Notes: a model not told the origin generated them from the sequence alone. DNA of 8,097 nt from Candidatus Omnitrophota bacterium (GCA_023818905.1 JAMWDE010000037.1:1-8097); one strand, 5' to 3'; shown: positions 1 through 7,510, counted from the first letter of the stretch. Translations and numbers: made by a program.

Positions 1-735
1 TTGAGACAGGCAGTCGTTGCCTTTGATAAGGATAGCTATCTTTTATCCTGTGACTATTCCCAGATAGAGTTAAGGATTCTAGCACACATCTCCAAAGATA
101 AAAACCTAATCTCAGCTTTTAAAGAAGGTAAGGATATACACACTGCTACTGCTTCTTTGATATATGGGTTGGAAGAAGGACACGTAACTGCTGAGATGCG
201 TGAAGTTGCCAAAAGAGTAAACTTTGGTATCATATACGGTCTTAGTCCTTTTGGGTTAGCCAGAGATCTACAGATATCAGTAGAAGACGCACAGCATTTT
301 ATCGACGCCTATTTTATGAGATATCCTGGTGTAAGAGAGTATATAGAAAAACAGATTGCCTTAGCTCAAAAAGAAGGTTTTGTTATCACCCTATTAGGTA
401 GAAGACGCTATATCCCACAGATCAACAATAAAAACCAGGCCATTTGCCAATTTGCCCAGAGACAAGCAGTTAATACTCCTATACAAGGTTCGGCTAGCGA
501 TCTTATAAAGTTGGCCATGGTTCAAATATATCGCCAGATAAAACAGAAGGATTTAAAGACCCAGATGATTTTACAGATTCACGATGAGTTGTTATTTAAT
601 GTTCCAGAAGCAGAGCTGGATGAGTTTGTGTATTTGGTCAGGGATAATATGGAGAATGTCTTAAAATTAGATGTACCGATAAAAGTCAGTATAAAGAGAG
701 GGAAAAACTGGTTAGAGATGGAGGAGGTTAAATGA
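1..735 (+). CDS. polA: DNA polymerase I, C-terminal polymerase region (5' end outside window)
   Basis: This is the last 244 codons of a family A DNA polymerase, which fills gaps and removes primers in replication and repair. Residue numbers count from the window edge. Motif A is DYSQIELR at 18-25, with the metal-binding aspartate D18. The O-helix motif B has R67, K71, F75 and Y79 in the RxxxKxxxFGxxYG pattern. Motif C is HDE at 194-196, with the second catalytic aspartate. TLLGRRR (130-136) and NTPIQGSASD (158-167) are also typical of the family. F75 occupies the position that is Phe in E. coli Pol I and Tyr in T7 polymerase, so normal discrimination against dideoxynucleotides is expected. 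The TTG at position 1 is an internal Leu codon, not a start. Any 5' nuclease or 3'-5' exonuclease domain lies upstream and cannot be judged. The gene ends in TGA and overlaps glgA. Confidence 0.97.
   Translation: MRQAVVAFDKDSYLLSCDYSQIELRILAHISKDKNLISAFKEGKDIHTATASLIYGLEEGHVTAEMREVAKRVNFGIIYGLSPFGLARDLQISVEDAQHFIDAYFMRYPGVREYIEKQIALAQKEGFVITLLGRRRYIPQINNKNQAICQFAQRQAVNTPIQGSASDLIKLAMVQIYRQIKQKDLKTQMILQIHDELLFNVPEAELDEFVYLVRDNMENVLKLDVPIKVSIKRGKNWLEMEEVK
721..727 (+). promoter_or_regulatory. Ribosome binding site for glgA
   Basis: GAGGAGG lies inside the last codons of polA and ends 4 nt before the glgA ATG at 732. With the ATGA stop/start overlap, it supports translation of glgA coupled to polA and fixes the glgA start. 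Confidence 0.75.
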
Positions 736-2120
736 AAATACTAATTTGCGCTTCAGAGGTTGTACCATTTGCCAAGACCGGCGGTTTAGCTGATGTTGCA
801 GGAGCATTACCGATTGCCTTAGAAGAACTGGGTCATCAGCTGATAATCAGTTTGCCCTACTATCAATCTATCCAGAGTTCTAAATTTAAGATTCAAAAAT
901 TAAAGGATGACATCTACTATACAAACATCGGTAGAGATATAAAAGTCTATTTTATCAGAAACGATAAGTATTTTGCTCGTCCGGGATTATATGGAGAAAA
1001 AACAGGAGATTACCCAGACAACTTAGAGAGGTTCTCCTTTTACTGTAACAGGTCATTAGAGTTATTAAAAGAGATAAATTTTAAACCCCATATTATTCAT
1101 GTACATGATTGGCAGGCTGCTTTGATCCCTGTATATCTAAAGACCACATACGCTGATGACCCATTTTACAAAAAAACCAGGTCTGTACTTACTATACACA
1201 ATATTGGCTACCAAGGATTATTCGAGCGTGAGCAGTTTCCAAAGCTGGGTTTGGACTGGGCTCTATTTAATATGGAGGCATTAGAATTCTACGGAAAAGT
1301 AAATCTTTTAAAAGGAGGGATTGTATTCAGCGATATTATAAATACAGTAAGTCCTACTTACGCCAAAGAGATACAGACCAAGGAGTTTGGTTTTGGTCTT
1401 GAGGGAATTTTGAGGAAGCGCTCTGATTCTGTGTTTGGTATTTTGAATGGCCTGGACTACGCTATTTGGAATCCTCAGACCGATAAATTTATTGTTAAAA
1501 ACTATTCTATTGCGAATATAGAAGAAAAGTATGAAAATAAAAAGGAATTACAGAAGATCTGTAACTTACCTATAGGTATAGATATACCTGTATTTGGTAT
1601 AGTTTCCCGCTTGGCTGAACAGAAGGGTTTTGACCTACTTAGTGAGGCGATAGACTCAATCTGCAGATTGAACCTGCAACTAGTAATCTTAGGAACAGGT
1701 GATTTTAAATACCATCTCTTATTGGAAAAGATATCTAAGAGAAAACCACATATCATATCTTTGCATCTAAGGTTCGATGACTCGCTTGCCCATAAGATAT
1801 ACGCGGGTTCAGATATCTTCCTTATGCCTTCTAAATATGAACCTTGCGGTTTAGGCCAGATGATCAGTCTTAGGTATGGCACCATCCCATTGGTTTTCAA
1901 GACAGGAGGTTTAGCAGATACAATTACAGATGACAACGGATTTGTGTTTGATAGATATACAAAACTAGATTTGCTTAAGACGATAGAGAAGTCGTTTAAG
2001 GCATTTCAAGACAAAAAAAATTGGCAGGATTTGGTGCGAAGGGCAATGAGTTACAATTTTTCTTGGGAGGAATCAGCGAAGAGATACACTCAACTCTACC
2101 AGAAAGTCCTAGATAGATAG
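732..2120 (+). CDS. glgA: Glycogen synthase (ADP-glucose type, GT5)
   Basis: This cytoplasmic GT-B glycosyltransferase extends alpha-1,4-glucan chains, using ADP-glucose in the bacterial family. It has 462 residues, close to the usual 470-490. The N-terminal domain opens with KTGGLAD (15-21), the ADP-glucose binding motif, followed by HVHDWQA (123-129) and TIHNIGYQG (154-162). A linker containing ILNGLDY and WNPQTD (about 237-251) leads to the C-terminal domain. That domain carries VSRLAEQKG with R293 and K298, EPCGLGQ with E370, and a second KTGGLAD at 390-396. R293, K298 and E370 match E. coli R300, K305 and E377 in context, so it should be active. The start at 732 is fixed by GAGGAGG and the standard MKILICASEV opening. 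No glgB, glgC or glgP lies beside it, so glycogen genes are not clustered here. ADP-glucose as donor is inferred from family membership. Confidence 0.95.
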   Translation: MKILICASEVVPFAKTGGLADVAGALPIALEELGHQLIISLPYYQSIQSSKFKIQKLKDDIYYTNIGRDIKVYFIRNDKYFARPGLYGEKTGDYPDNLERFSFYCNRSLELLKEINFKPHIIHVHDWQAALIPVYLKTTYADDPFYKKTRSVLTIHNIGYQGLFEREQFPKLGLDWALFNMEALEFYGKVNLLKGGIVFSDIINTVSPTYAKEIQTKEFGFGLEGILRKRSDSVFGILNGLDYAIWNPQTDKFIVKNYSIANIEEKYENKKELQKICNLPIGIDIPVFGIVSRLAEQKGFDLLSEAIDSICRLNLQLVILGTGDFKYHLLLEKISKRKPHIISLHLRFDDSLAHKIYAGSDIFLMPSKYEPCGLGQMISLRYGTIPLVFKTGGLADTITDDNGFVFDRYTKLDLLKTIEKSFKAFQDKKNWQDLVRRAMSYNFSWEESAKRYTQLYQKVLDR

Positions 2121-2137
2121 ATTTTAGACTTTTAAGG

Positions 2138-2734
2138 ATGCAAGAGAAGATCGTTATAGGTATCACAGGTAGTTTTGGAAGCGGTAAGACTACTGTGGCC
2201 AAGATGTTTAAACGTTTAGGAGCTAAGATAGTAGATGCTGATAGGATTGCCCATCAACTTATAAGACCCCAGACAAGGATTTATAGAAAGATTATCGATG
2301 TCTTCGGTGACGGCATTATTGCCAAACAGAGGAATATAGATAGAAAAAAATTAGCTAAGATTGTATTCAATGATAGAAATCTGCTACAGAGACTAAATAA
2401 GATCGTACACCCAGAGATAATTAAGAGTATAAAAAAAGAAATTAAAAGAATACCCAAGGGCGTGATTGTCCTGGATGCGCCTTTGCTTATTGAGGCGGGT
2501 TTAAAGAGTATAGTGGATAAAATAATTGTGGTGAATATAAATTCTAAAATACAGATGCAGAGGTTACTCAAGAAGACCGCGTCGGAAAGAGACGACATAA
2601 TAAAGAGGATACGCGCACAGGTTCCCCTGTCGGTTAAGATTCGGCAGGCGGATTTTGTAATAGATAACAGTGGTAAGATAAATCAAACAGAAAAACAGAT
2701 AAAAAAAATATGGAGGTTGCTGTGGAGAAATTAG
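2138..2734 (+). CDS. coaE: Dephospho-CoA kinase
   Basis: This P-loop kinase phosphorylates the ribose 3'-hydroxyl of dephospho-CoA with ATP, the last step of CoA biosynthesis. It has 198 residues, normal for the family (about 195-210). The Walker A loop runs from G11 to T18 (GSFGSGKT). The DADRIAHQL segment (33-41) holds the conserved Asp pair. HPEI (91-94), [10 protein letters not shown] (112-121, the lid/Walker B-like region), R158 with Q161, and ADFVIDNSG (171-179) follow in the usual order. The ATG at 2138 is the only canonical start after an in-frame TAG at 2114-2116. The only SD-like bases, AAGG at 2134-2137, touch the start codon, so initiation probably depends on ribosomes arriving from glgA 17 nt upstream. 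The gene ends in TAG and overlaps the start of rho. coaE near polA occurs in several phyla. Confidence 0.95.
   Translation: MQEKIVIGITGSFGSGKTTVAKMFKRLGAKIVDADRIAHQLIRPQTRIYRKIIDVFGDGIIAKQRNIDRKKLAKIVFNDRNLLQRLNKIVHPEIIKSIKKEIKRIPKGVIVLDAPLLIEAGLKSIVDKIIVVNINSKIQMQRLLKKTASERDDIIKRIRAQVPLSVKIRQADFVIDNSGKINQTEKQIKKIWRLLWRN
2712..2716 (+). promoter_or_regulatory. Ribosome binding site that decides the rho start (GTG 2722)
   Basis: GGAGG is followed by a 5-nt spacer (TTGCT) and GTG at 2722. An in-frame ATG at 2710 lies partly inside this site and has only an A-run upstream, so it cannot use it. This favours GTG as the true rho start. Confidence 0.7.
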
Positions 2735-3978
2735 ATATTGGCAAACTAAAAGAAATGAAGATATCAGAGTTAAACAAGTTATCCAAAGAACTTAATATCA
2801 ATGGCACCAGTGGTCTTAAGAAGCAGGACCTTATATTTAAGATACTACAGGCCCAAGCAGAAAAAGAAGGTCTTATGTTTGGAGAGGGTATATTAGAGAT
2901 ATTGCCGGAGGGATTCGGTTTCTTGAGGTCTCCTAATTATAACTATCTACCTTGTCCTGACGATATCTACATCTCTCCTTCCCAGATAAGAAAATTTGAT
3001 TTACGCACAGGTGATACTGTAAGCGGAGAGATAAGACCACCAAAGGAAGGAGAGAAGTATTTTGCGCTTCTGAAAGTTGAGGCAGTAAATTTTGAGAATC
3101 CAGAGGAGGCAAAGGAGAAGATACTCTTTGATAATTTAACACCCATATATCCTCACGAGCGATTTATCTTAGAGACTGTGCCGGATGAGATATCAATGCG
3201 TATTATGGATTTACTCACTCCTATGGGAAAAGGTCAGCGCGGTATGATTGTGGCTCAGCCTTATAGTGGGAAAACCGTACTTTTGCAGAAGATAGCTAAT
3301 TCTATAATGGCAAACCATCCTGAAGTAATATTGATTGTTCTTTTGATAGACGAGAGACCCGAAGAGGTTACTGATATGCAAAGACATGTCAAAGGAGAAG
3401 TGATATCTTCAACCTTTGATGAACCTCCAGAGAGACATGTGCAGGTAGCTGAGATTGTTCTGGAGAAAGCAAAGAGATTGGTGGAACACAAAAGGGATGT
3501 GGTAATTCTTTTAGATAGCATAACCCGGTTAGCGCGCGCCTACAATGCAGTAGTTCCACATAGTGGCAAGGTTCTTTCCGGAGGTATAGACTCCAATGCC
3601 TTACAGAAACCTAAGAGATTCTTTGGTGCTGCACGGGCAGTGGAGGAAGGAGGAAGTTTAACTATTATTGCTACTGCCTTGGTAGATACGGGCAGCCGTA
3701 TGGATGAGGTTATCTTTGAGGAATTCAAAGGAACGGGTAATATGGAATTACAACTGGATAGAAATCTCTTTCAGAGAAGGATATACCCTGCTATAGACAT
3801 AAAGCGTTCAAATACCCGACATGAAGAACTCTTGCTAAAACCAGAAGTGCTTCAGAAGGTCTGGATACTTAGAAAGATTCTAAATGAACTTAATAATGTT
3901 GAAGCGATGGAGCTTCTCATTGAAAGGCTAACTAAAACAAAGAATAACGAAGAGTTCCTAAATAGCATGAATCAGTAA
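2722..3978 (+). CDS. rho: Transcription termination factor Rho
   Basis: Rho is a hexameric RNA helicase that loads on nascent RNA and terminates transcription. From the GTG start it has 418 residues, against 419 in E. coli. Order: an N-terminal helical domain, an RNA-binding OB fold with GFGFLRS (64-70) and [10 protein letters not shown] (81-90), then the RecA-like ATPase. Numbering from the GTG coincides with E. coli through the ATPase core: P-loop K184 and T185, E211-R212, D265, the Q-loop [12 protein letters not shown] (277-288), the R-loop DTGSRM (322-327) and arginine finger R366. M219, S266 and G337, sites of bicyclomycin-resistance mutations in E. coli, are unchanged. One P-loop difference stands out: E. 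coli K181 is Tyr here (QPYSGKT). The start is chosen on GGAGG spacing; an ATG at 2710 would add four residues. It overlaps coaE by 13 nt. There is no long N-terminal insertion. Confidence 0.97.
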   Translation: MEKLDIGKLKEMKISELNKLSKELNINGTSGLKKQDLIFKILQAQAEKEGLMFGEGILEILPEGFGFLRSPNYNYLPCPDDIYISPSQIRKFDLRTGDTVSGEIRPPKEGEKYFALLKVEAVNFENPEEAKEKILFDNLTPIYPHERFILETVPDEISMRIMDLLTPMGKGQRGMIVAQPYSGKTVLLQKIANSIMANHPEVILIVLLIDERPEEVTDMQRHVKGEVISSTFDEPPERHVQVAEIVLEKAKRLVEHKRDVVILLDSITRLARAYNAVVPHSGKVLSGGIDSNALQKPKRFFGAARAVEEGGSLTIIATALVDTGSRMDEVIFEEFKGTGNMELQLDRNLFQRRIYPAIDIKRSNTRHEELLLKPEVLQKVWILRKILNELNNVEAMELLIERLTKTKNNEEFLNSMNQ

Positions 3979-4144
3979 TTAATAAAGTATAGCCTAAAAA
4001 CACCACCGTTTCTACCTTTAGAATGCGAGATAACTCTAAACTCGAGATGATTAAATTCTAGAGACTCCTTAGAGGTTTATTTGGAGTCAAGACCAGATAG
4101 CACATTAAGACAAATCTAAATTGTACGACAAGGAGGTAAGTCAA
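3979..4144 (+). other. Non-coding rho-rpmE gap, possible rpmE leader
   Basis: This is the only sizeable non-coding stretch in the window, 166 nt. It contains several short inverted repeats: TTTAGA (4017-4022) with TCTAAA (4035-4040); CTCTA (4034-4038) with TAGAG (4059-4063); and GACTCC (4063-4068) with GGAGTC (4083-4088) around a 14-nt loop. Some share bases, so they cannot all form together. None is followed by a T-run, so I do not call an intrinsic terminator. No convincing -35/-10 pair is visible. In E. coli, rpmE mRNA is bound by L31 in its leader; similar control here is only an inference from position. The stretch ends in the strong rpmE ribosome binding site. Confidence 0.4.
4131..4137 (+). 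promoter_or_regulatory. Strong ribosome binding site for rpmE
   Basis: AGGAGGT, the best Shine-Dalgarno match in the window, lies 7 nt before the rpmE ATG at 4145. It fits the high expression expected of a ribosomal protein and rules out the in-frame TTG at 4121 upstream of it. Confidence 0.85.
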
Positions 4145-4345
4145 ATGAAAGATAAGATACATCCCAAATACGCAGAATCTGTAATCATCTGTGCCTGTGG
4201 CAATACGATATATACTCGTTCCACAAAACCCAATATCAGGGTAGAGGTATGTTCTAAGTGCCATCCATTTTTTACAGGTAAGCAGAAATTTGTAGATTCT
4301 GCTGGTAGGGTAGAGAAATTTATGAAGAAGTACGGACCGAAATAA
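4145..4345 (+). CDS. rpmE: 50S ribosomal protein L31 (zinc-binding C+ type)
   Basis: L31 sits at the central protuberance of the large subunit and helps bridge it to the 30S head. The 66 residues are close to the 70 of E. coli RpmE. The protein opens with MKDKIHPKY and carries CACGN (C16, C18) and [12 protein letters not shown] (C36, C39). These are the four cysteines of the zinc-binding C+ form, not the cysteine-free paralogue made under zinc starvation. [10 protein letters not shown] (54-63) is the conserved basic tail. The strong AGGAGGT site upstream fixes the start. It lies between rho and prfA, a position seen in many bacteria. Because C+ L31 holds zinc, it may act as a zinc store, but no zinc-responsive site is visible and no second L31 copy is in the window. 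Confidence 0.97.
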   Translation: MKDKIHPKYAESVIICACGNTIYTRSTKPNIRVEVCSKCHPFFTGKQKFVDSAGRVEKFMKKYGPK

Positions 4346-4374
4346 CGCAGTAAAGAAGATAAAAAATAAGATAT

Positions 4375-5439
4375 ATGCTTGAACGGTTAGATAAGTTAGA
4401 AAAACGTTACGAAGAATTAGAGCTACTTTTGGCCTCAACAGAGGTCATCTCTAATAAGGAACTCTATAATAAATACGCAAAAGAGTTGGCAGACCTTAAA
4501 GATACTGTTTCTCTATTTCGTCAATACAAGAAGGTAAGCCATGAGATAGAGAAACTGCGCCATATGCTTAAAGAAAAGTACGATAAAGATTTTTTAGACT
4601 TGATAAAAAATGAATTACGGCAGTTAAATGATAAGAAAAACCAACTTCAATACCAACTTAAGAAGAGTTTTGAGGATAAGGATAAAGATTTAGATAAAGA
4701 TATTATTGTAGAGATAAGACAGGGTACAGGTGGGCTTGAGGCAGCCATATTCGCTGCAGACCTGTATCGAATGTATACAAAGTATGCTATGCGTAAGGGT
4801 TGGGGGATAGAACCGATGTCTAGCCATCCTACAGACTTAGGGGGTTTTAAAGAGATAATATTCAGCTTGAGAGGCAAAGATGCCTATAAGCGTATGAGAT
4901 TTGAGAGCGGAGTGCATCGTGTTCAGCGTGTGCCTCTGACTGAATCTCAGGGGCGCATTCACACCTCTACTGCTACAGTTGCGGTTTTGGTAGAGCCACA
5001 GGAAGTAGAGTTAGTGATTGAAGCTAAAGATTTAAAGATAGAGACTTACAGGTCCTCCGGGCCAGGAGGGCAGCATATGCAGAAGAGTGATTCAGCAGTA
5101 AGAATCACACATATACCCACAGGTATTGTGGTGGCTTGTCAGGATGAGCGCTCGCAACTTAAGAACAAAAATAAGGCGTTAAGGATACTAAGGGCGCATC
5201 TTTTGGATATGAGACAAAAGGAAGAGTTAAAAAAGATTTCCCAAGAGCGTAAGTCCCAGATCGGTTCAGGTGATAGGAGTGAAAAGATTAGGACATACAA
5301 TTTTCCTGACCGCAGGGTAACCGATCATCGGATAAATCTGACTTTATATAAATTAGAGTCGATACTCGATGGCGATCTTGATGAGTTATTTGATGCTTTG
5401 ATTAAGGCTTCCGAGGATCGATTAGAAGAAGGAAGATAA
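4375..5439 (+). CDS. prfA: Peptide chain release factor 1 (RF1)
   Basis: RF1 reads UAA and UAG in the ribosomal A site and triggers peptide release. The 354 residues fit the family (about 355-360). Residues 1-100 form the coiled-coil-rich domain, ending in a Lys/Asp-rich stretch near 100-109. [13 protein letters not shown] (112-124) opens the core. The stop-reading tripeptide is PLT (187-189) in [18 protein letters not shown], the RF1-type PxT rather than the SPF of RF2. GGQ is at 231-233, the catalytic loop that reaches the peptidyl transferase centre. EKIRTYNFP and RVTDHR (303-319) are typical. After GGQ the sequence reads [10 protein letters not shown], where E. coli RF1 has HVNTTDSA. No good Shine-Dalgarno precedes the ATG, but [15 protein letters not shown] is the normal opening. 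It lies 29 nt after rpmE and 8 nt before prmC, whose product modifies Q233. Confidence 0.97.
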   Translation: MLERLDKLEKRYEELELLLASTEVISNKELYNKYAKELADLKDTVSLFRQYKKVSHEIEKLRHMLKEKYDKDFLDLIKNELRQLNDKKNQLQYQLKKSFEDKDKDLDKDIIVEIRQGTGGLEAAIFAADLYRMYTKYAMRKGWGIEPMSSHPTDLGGFKEIIFSLRGKDAYKRMRFESGVHRVQRVPLTESQGRIHTSTATVAVLVEPQEVELVIEAKDLKIETYRSSGPGGQHMQKSDSAVRITHIPTGIVVACQDERSQLKNKNKALRILRAHLLDMRQKEELKKISQERKSQIGSGDRSEKIRTYNFPDRRVTDHRINLTLYKLESILDGDLDELFDALIKASEDRLEEGR

Positions 5440-5447
5440 TATCAAAG

Positions 5448-6248
5448 ATGACCGAGGCAGAATTATTATTTACGCATATAATGCAATGTGATTTTGTAGA
5501 TTTGTATTTGAGTAGAAAGCAGCGTTTAGATAAAAATAAATCTTTTCAGATAGCCAAGGTGCTTAGGAAGAGGTTAAAGGGTGAGCCGTTAGAGTACATC
5601 TTAGGCAAGACAGAATTTATGGGATTAGAATTTAAGGTTAATACCGATGTGTTTATACCCCATCCCGATACAGAGATATTGGTAGAGACAGTAATTAGAT
5701 TAGCCAAAGACTACGTCTTTAAAGATATGGATATCTTGGATATGGGTACAGGCTCAGGATGTATAGCGGTATCTTTAGCAAAGAATCTGCCTTATGCCAA
5801 GATTACCGCTACTGATATATCGCCAAAGGCTATAGAGATAGCTAGACAGAATAGCCGATTAAACAATATAATTGATAGAATAAATTTTGTGGTTGCAGAT
5901 CTATTTGATTCTGATAAACTGCAAGTTGAAAATTATGACTTTATTGTGAGCAATCCTCCATACATTCCTTCATTAGAGATTCAAGATTTAGCTAATGAAA
6001 TACAGTGGCAGCCACAGGTGGCCTTGGATGGTGGAGAAGATGGGTTGTGCTTTTACCGCAGAATAATACGTAGTGCGCCATATTATTTAAAAAAAGATGG
6101 CTATCTTGTTTTAGAATTTGGTTTTAATCAGAGAAGGACCTTGGAAGATATTTTGATAAAATCAAGAAATTTTGAGATAATAGATATAGTTAATGATTAT
6201 AACGGGATTGAACGTGTAATAGTAGCAAAAAATAATAAAAATGGATAA
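5448..6248 (+). CDS. prmC: Release factor glutamine N5-methyltransferase
   Basis: PrmC transfers a methyl group from S-adenosylmethionine to the side-chain amide of the GGQ glutamine in RF1 and RF2, which increases release efficiency. A short helical N-terminal domain includes GEPLEYILGKTEFMG (45-59) and IPHPDTEILVE (70-80), the latter usually IPRPETE. The class I methyltransferase fold follows: the SAM-binding loop DMGTGSG (98-104), the acidic ATDIS (121-125), and NPPY (169-172), which binds the target glutamine. QPQVALDGGEDGLCFYRRI (188-206) is a further PrmC-specific segment. At 266 residues it is slightly short: the first helix seen in many PrmC proteins, about 15-20 residues, seems absent. 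No ATG, GTG or TTG exists in frame between an upstream stop at 5403-5405 and 5448. AAGGAAG at 5429-5435 is a distant possible binding site. It follows its substrate gene prfA and overlaps murA by 8 nt. Confidence 0.95.
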   Translation: MTEAELLFTHIMQCDFVDLYLSRKQRLDKNKSFQIAKVLRKRLKGEPLEYILGKTEFMGLEFKVNTDVFIPHPDTEILVETVIRLAKDYVFKDMDILDMGTGSGCIAVSLAKNLPYAKITATDISPKAIEIARQNSRLNNIIDRINFVVADLFDSDKLQVENYDFIVSNPPYIPSLEIQDLANEIQWQPQVALDGGEDGLCFYRRIIRSAPYYLKKDGYLVLEFGFNQRRTLEDILIKSRNFEIIDIVNDYNGIERVIVAKNNKNG

Positions 6249-7503
6249 GCTGATTATTGAGGGTGGTATTAGACTAAAAGGAGAGGTAAGCATTTCTGGC
6301 GCAAAGAATGCAGTGTTGCCTATTTTGGCAGCAACCCTGTTAACAGATGATGCTTGCATTATCAGAGGAGTACCTGATCTACGTGATGTTCATACCATGT
6401 TAAGAATTATCAAATCATTAGGTAAGAATGTAGAGTTTGATAAAGGGGTTGTTGTGGTTACAAAGAGTAAATACACAAACTATGTAGCTGATTATAAATT
6501 GGTTTCTACTATGCGTGCCTCTTTCTGTGTGTTAGGTCCACTTCTGGCAAAATTAAAAAAGGCAAAGGTCTCTCTGCCAGGTGGCTGTGTTATTGGTATC
6601 AGGCCGGTGGATTTACATATCAAGGGTTTAAAGGCATTAGGTGCTGAGATTGATATTCAAGGAGGTTATGTGGTAGCCAACTGCACAGGCCTTAAAGGCA
6701 CAAATATATACTTAGGTGGTATTTATGGTTCGTCTGTCTTAGGCACGGATAACATTATGATGGCAGCTACCTTAGCCACGGGCAGAACTGTAATTGAATC
6801 TGCTGCTTGTGAGCCAGAAGTGGTAGATTTGGCTGAGTTCCTTATTAAAATGGGAGCAAAGATAAGAGGTTACGGTACACCTATTATAGAAATAGAGGGT
6901 GTTAAAGAGCTACATGGCGCAGAGCATACAATTATTCCTGATAGGATAGAGGCAGGAACATTTATGATTTCTGCCTTAATCACGGGAGGTTCTATTACGG
7001 TAAAGAATGTTCTTCCGCAGCATCTGGGTGCAGTTATTGATAAGTTGGAGGAAATGGGTGCTTCTATAAGCAGGCTGGGTAACTCTATCCGTATCCATCG
7101 CAAAACTAGTCTCAAACCTGTAAATATAATTACCTTACCTTATCCGGGATTTCCTACCGATATGCAGGCTCAGATTATGAGTCTAATGGCAATTACGCCA
7201 GGCATCAGTATCATTACTGAAAAGATTTACCCCGATAGATTTATGCATATAGCTGAACTCAATCGTATGGGCGCGCATATACAGAGAGAAGGCCCCCATG
7301 CAATTATAGAAGGAGTAAAAAAACTCTCAGGCGCTCCGGTTATGGCATCAGATTTACGCGCCTCTGCTTGTTTGGTGTTGGCAGGGCTGGTTGCTTCGGG
7401 TAAAACCACAGTCTCGCGCATATACCATTTAGAGCGCGGATATGAGAATTTGGAGCAGAAACTACAAAGGTTGGGAGCAAGGATTTGGAGAGAAAAGGAA
7501 TAA
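6241..7503 (+). CDS. murA: UDP-N-acetylglucosamine 1-carboxyvinyltransferase
   Basis: MurA transfers enolpyruvate from phosphoenolpyruvate to UDP-GlcNAc, the first committed step of peptidoglycan synthesis, in the cytoplasm. The 420 residues match the family (E. coli 419). SGAKNAVLPIL (19-29) carries K22 and N23. STMRAS (89-94) includes R92. LPGGCVIGIRPVDLH (112-126) contains C116, the counterpart of E. coli C115, which fosfomycin alkylates; Cys rather than Asp predicts sensitivity. FPTDMQAQ (304-311) carries catalytic D307. SDLRASACLVLAGLVA (370-385) and YHLERGYENLEQKL (395-408), with R399, close the second domain. The start is fixed by the normal MDKLIIEGG opening. The ATG lies within the end of prmC (ATGGATAA overlap) and has no Shine-Dalgarno, only an A/T-rich run, so initiation probably depends on ribosomes finishing prmC. 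There is no sign of truncation. Confidence 0.97.
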   Translation: MDKLIIEGGIRLKGEVSISGAKNAVLPILAATLLTDDACIIRGVPDLRDVHTMLRIIKSLGKNVEFDKGVVVVTKSKYTNYVADYKLVSTMRASFCVLGPLLAKLKKAKVSLPGGCVIGIRPVDLHIKGLKALGAEIDIQGGYVVANCTGLKGTNIYLGGIYGSSVLGTDNIMMAATLATGRTVIESAACEPEVVDLAEFLIKMGAKIRGYGTPIIEIEGVKELHGAEHTIIPDRIEAGTFMISALITGGSITVKNVLPQHLGAVIDKLEEMGASISRLGNSIRIHRKTSLKPVNIITLPYPGFPTDMQAQIMSLMAITPGISIITEKIYPDRFMHIAELNRMGAHIQREGPHAIIEGVKKLSGAPVMASDLRASACLVLAGLVASGKTTVSRIYHLERGYENLEQKLQRLGARIWREKE

Positions 7504-7510
7504 GGTCAAG

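Noticed and set aside
774..1919. KTGGLAD repeated at both ends of GlgA (774-794 and 1899-1919), suggesting an internal duplication
   Set aside because: Two such motifs, one per lobe, are normal in glycogen synthases.
1502..1936. 144-residue open frame on the minus strand within glgA
   Set aside because: It lies wholly inside the C-terminal domain of GlgA, which reads cleanly with all motifs. It has no recognisable motif or initiation signal.
4063..4088. Intrinsic terminator after rho
   Set aside because: The GACTCC/GGAGTC stem has only 6 bp and a 14-nt loop, and no T-run follows, so it does not fit a Rho-independent terminator.
4121..4144. TTG at 4121 as an earlier L31 start
   Set aside because: It lies upstream of the strong AGGAGGT site, and the family opening begins exactly at ATG 4145.
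4058..4438. 126-residue hydrophobic open frame on the minus strand opposite rpmE
   Set aside because: It lies antisense to the certain L31 gene and runs into prfA. Its hydrophobic, Leu/Phe-rich content is what the reverse strand of Lys-rich coding DNA gives. No binding site or family motif is seen.
4668..4704. GATAA-rich short repeat in prfA
   Set aside because: It encodes a Lys/Asp-rich linker (residues about 100-109) at a variable domain boundary in RF1. Low complexity in AT-rich coding DNA explains it.
6586..6590. Fosfomycin-resistant MurA
   Set aside because: The loop keeps Cys (C116), the fosfomycin target, not the Asp seen in naturally resistant enzymes.
6870..7115. Minus-strand open frames within murA (also 7227-7421), coaE (2281-2598), rho (2933-3142, 3261-3521, 3540-3728) and prfA (4647-4877)
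   Set aside because: All are contained in confident + strand genes and show no family features, so they are frame shadows.
7442..7510. Upstream ATG extending the amidotransferase by 23 residues
   Set aside because: The extension overlaps murA by 62 nt and encodes residues unlike the family opening; ATG 7511 has AAGG at proper spacing.
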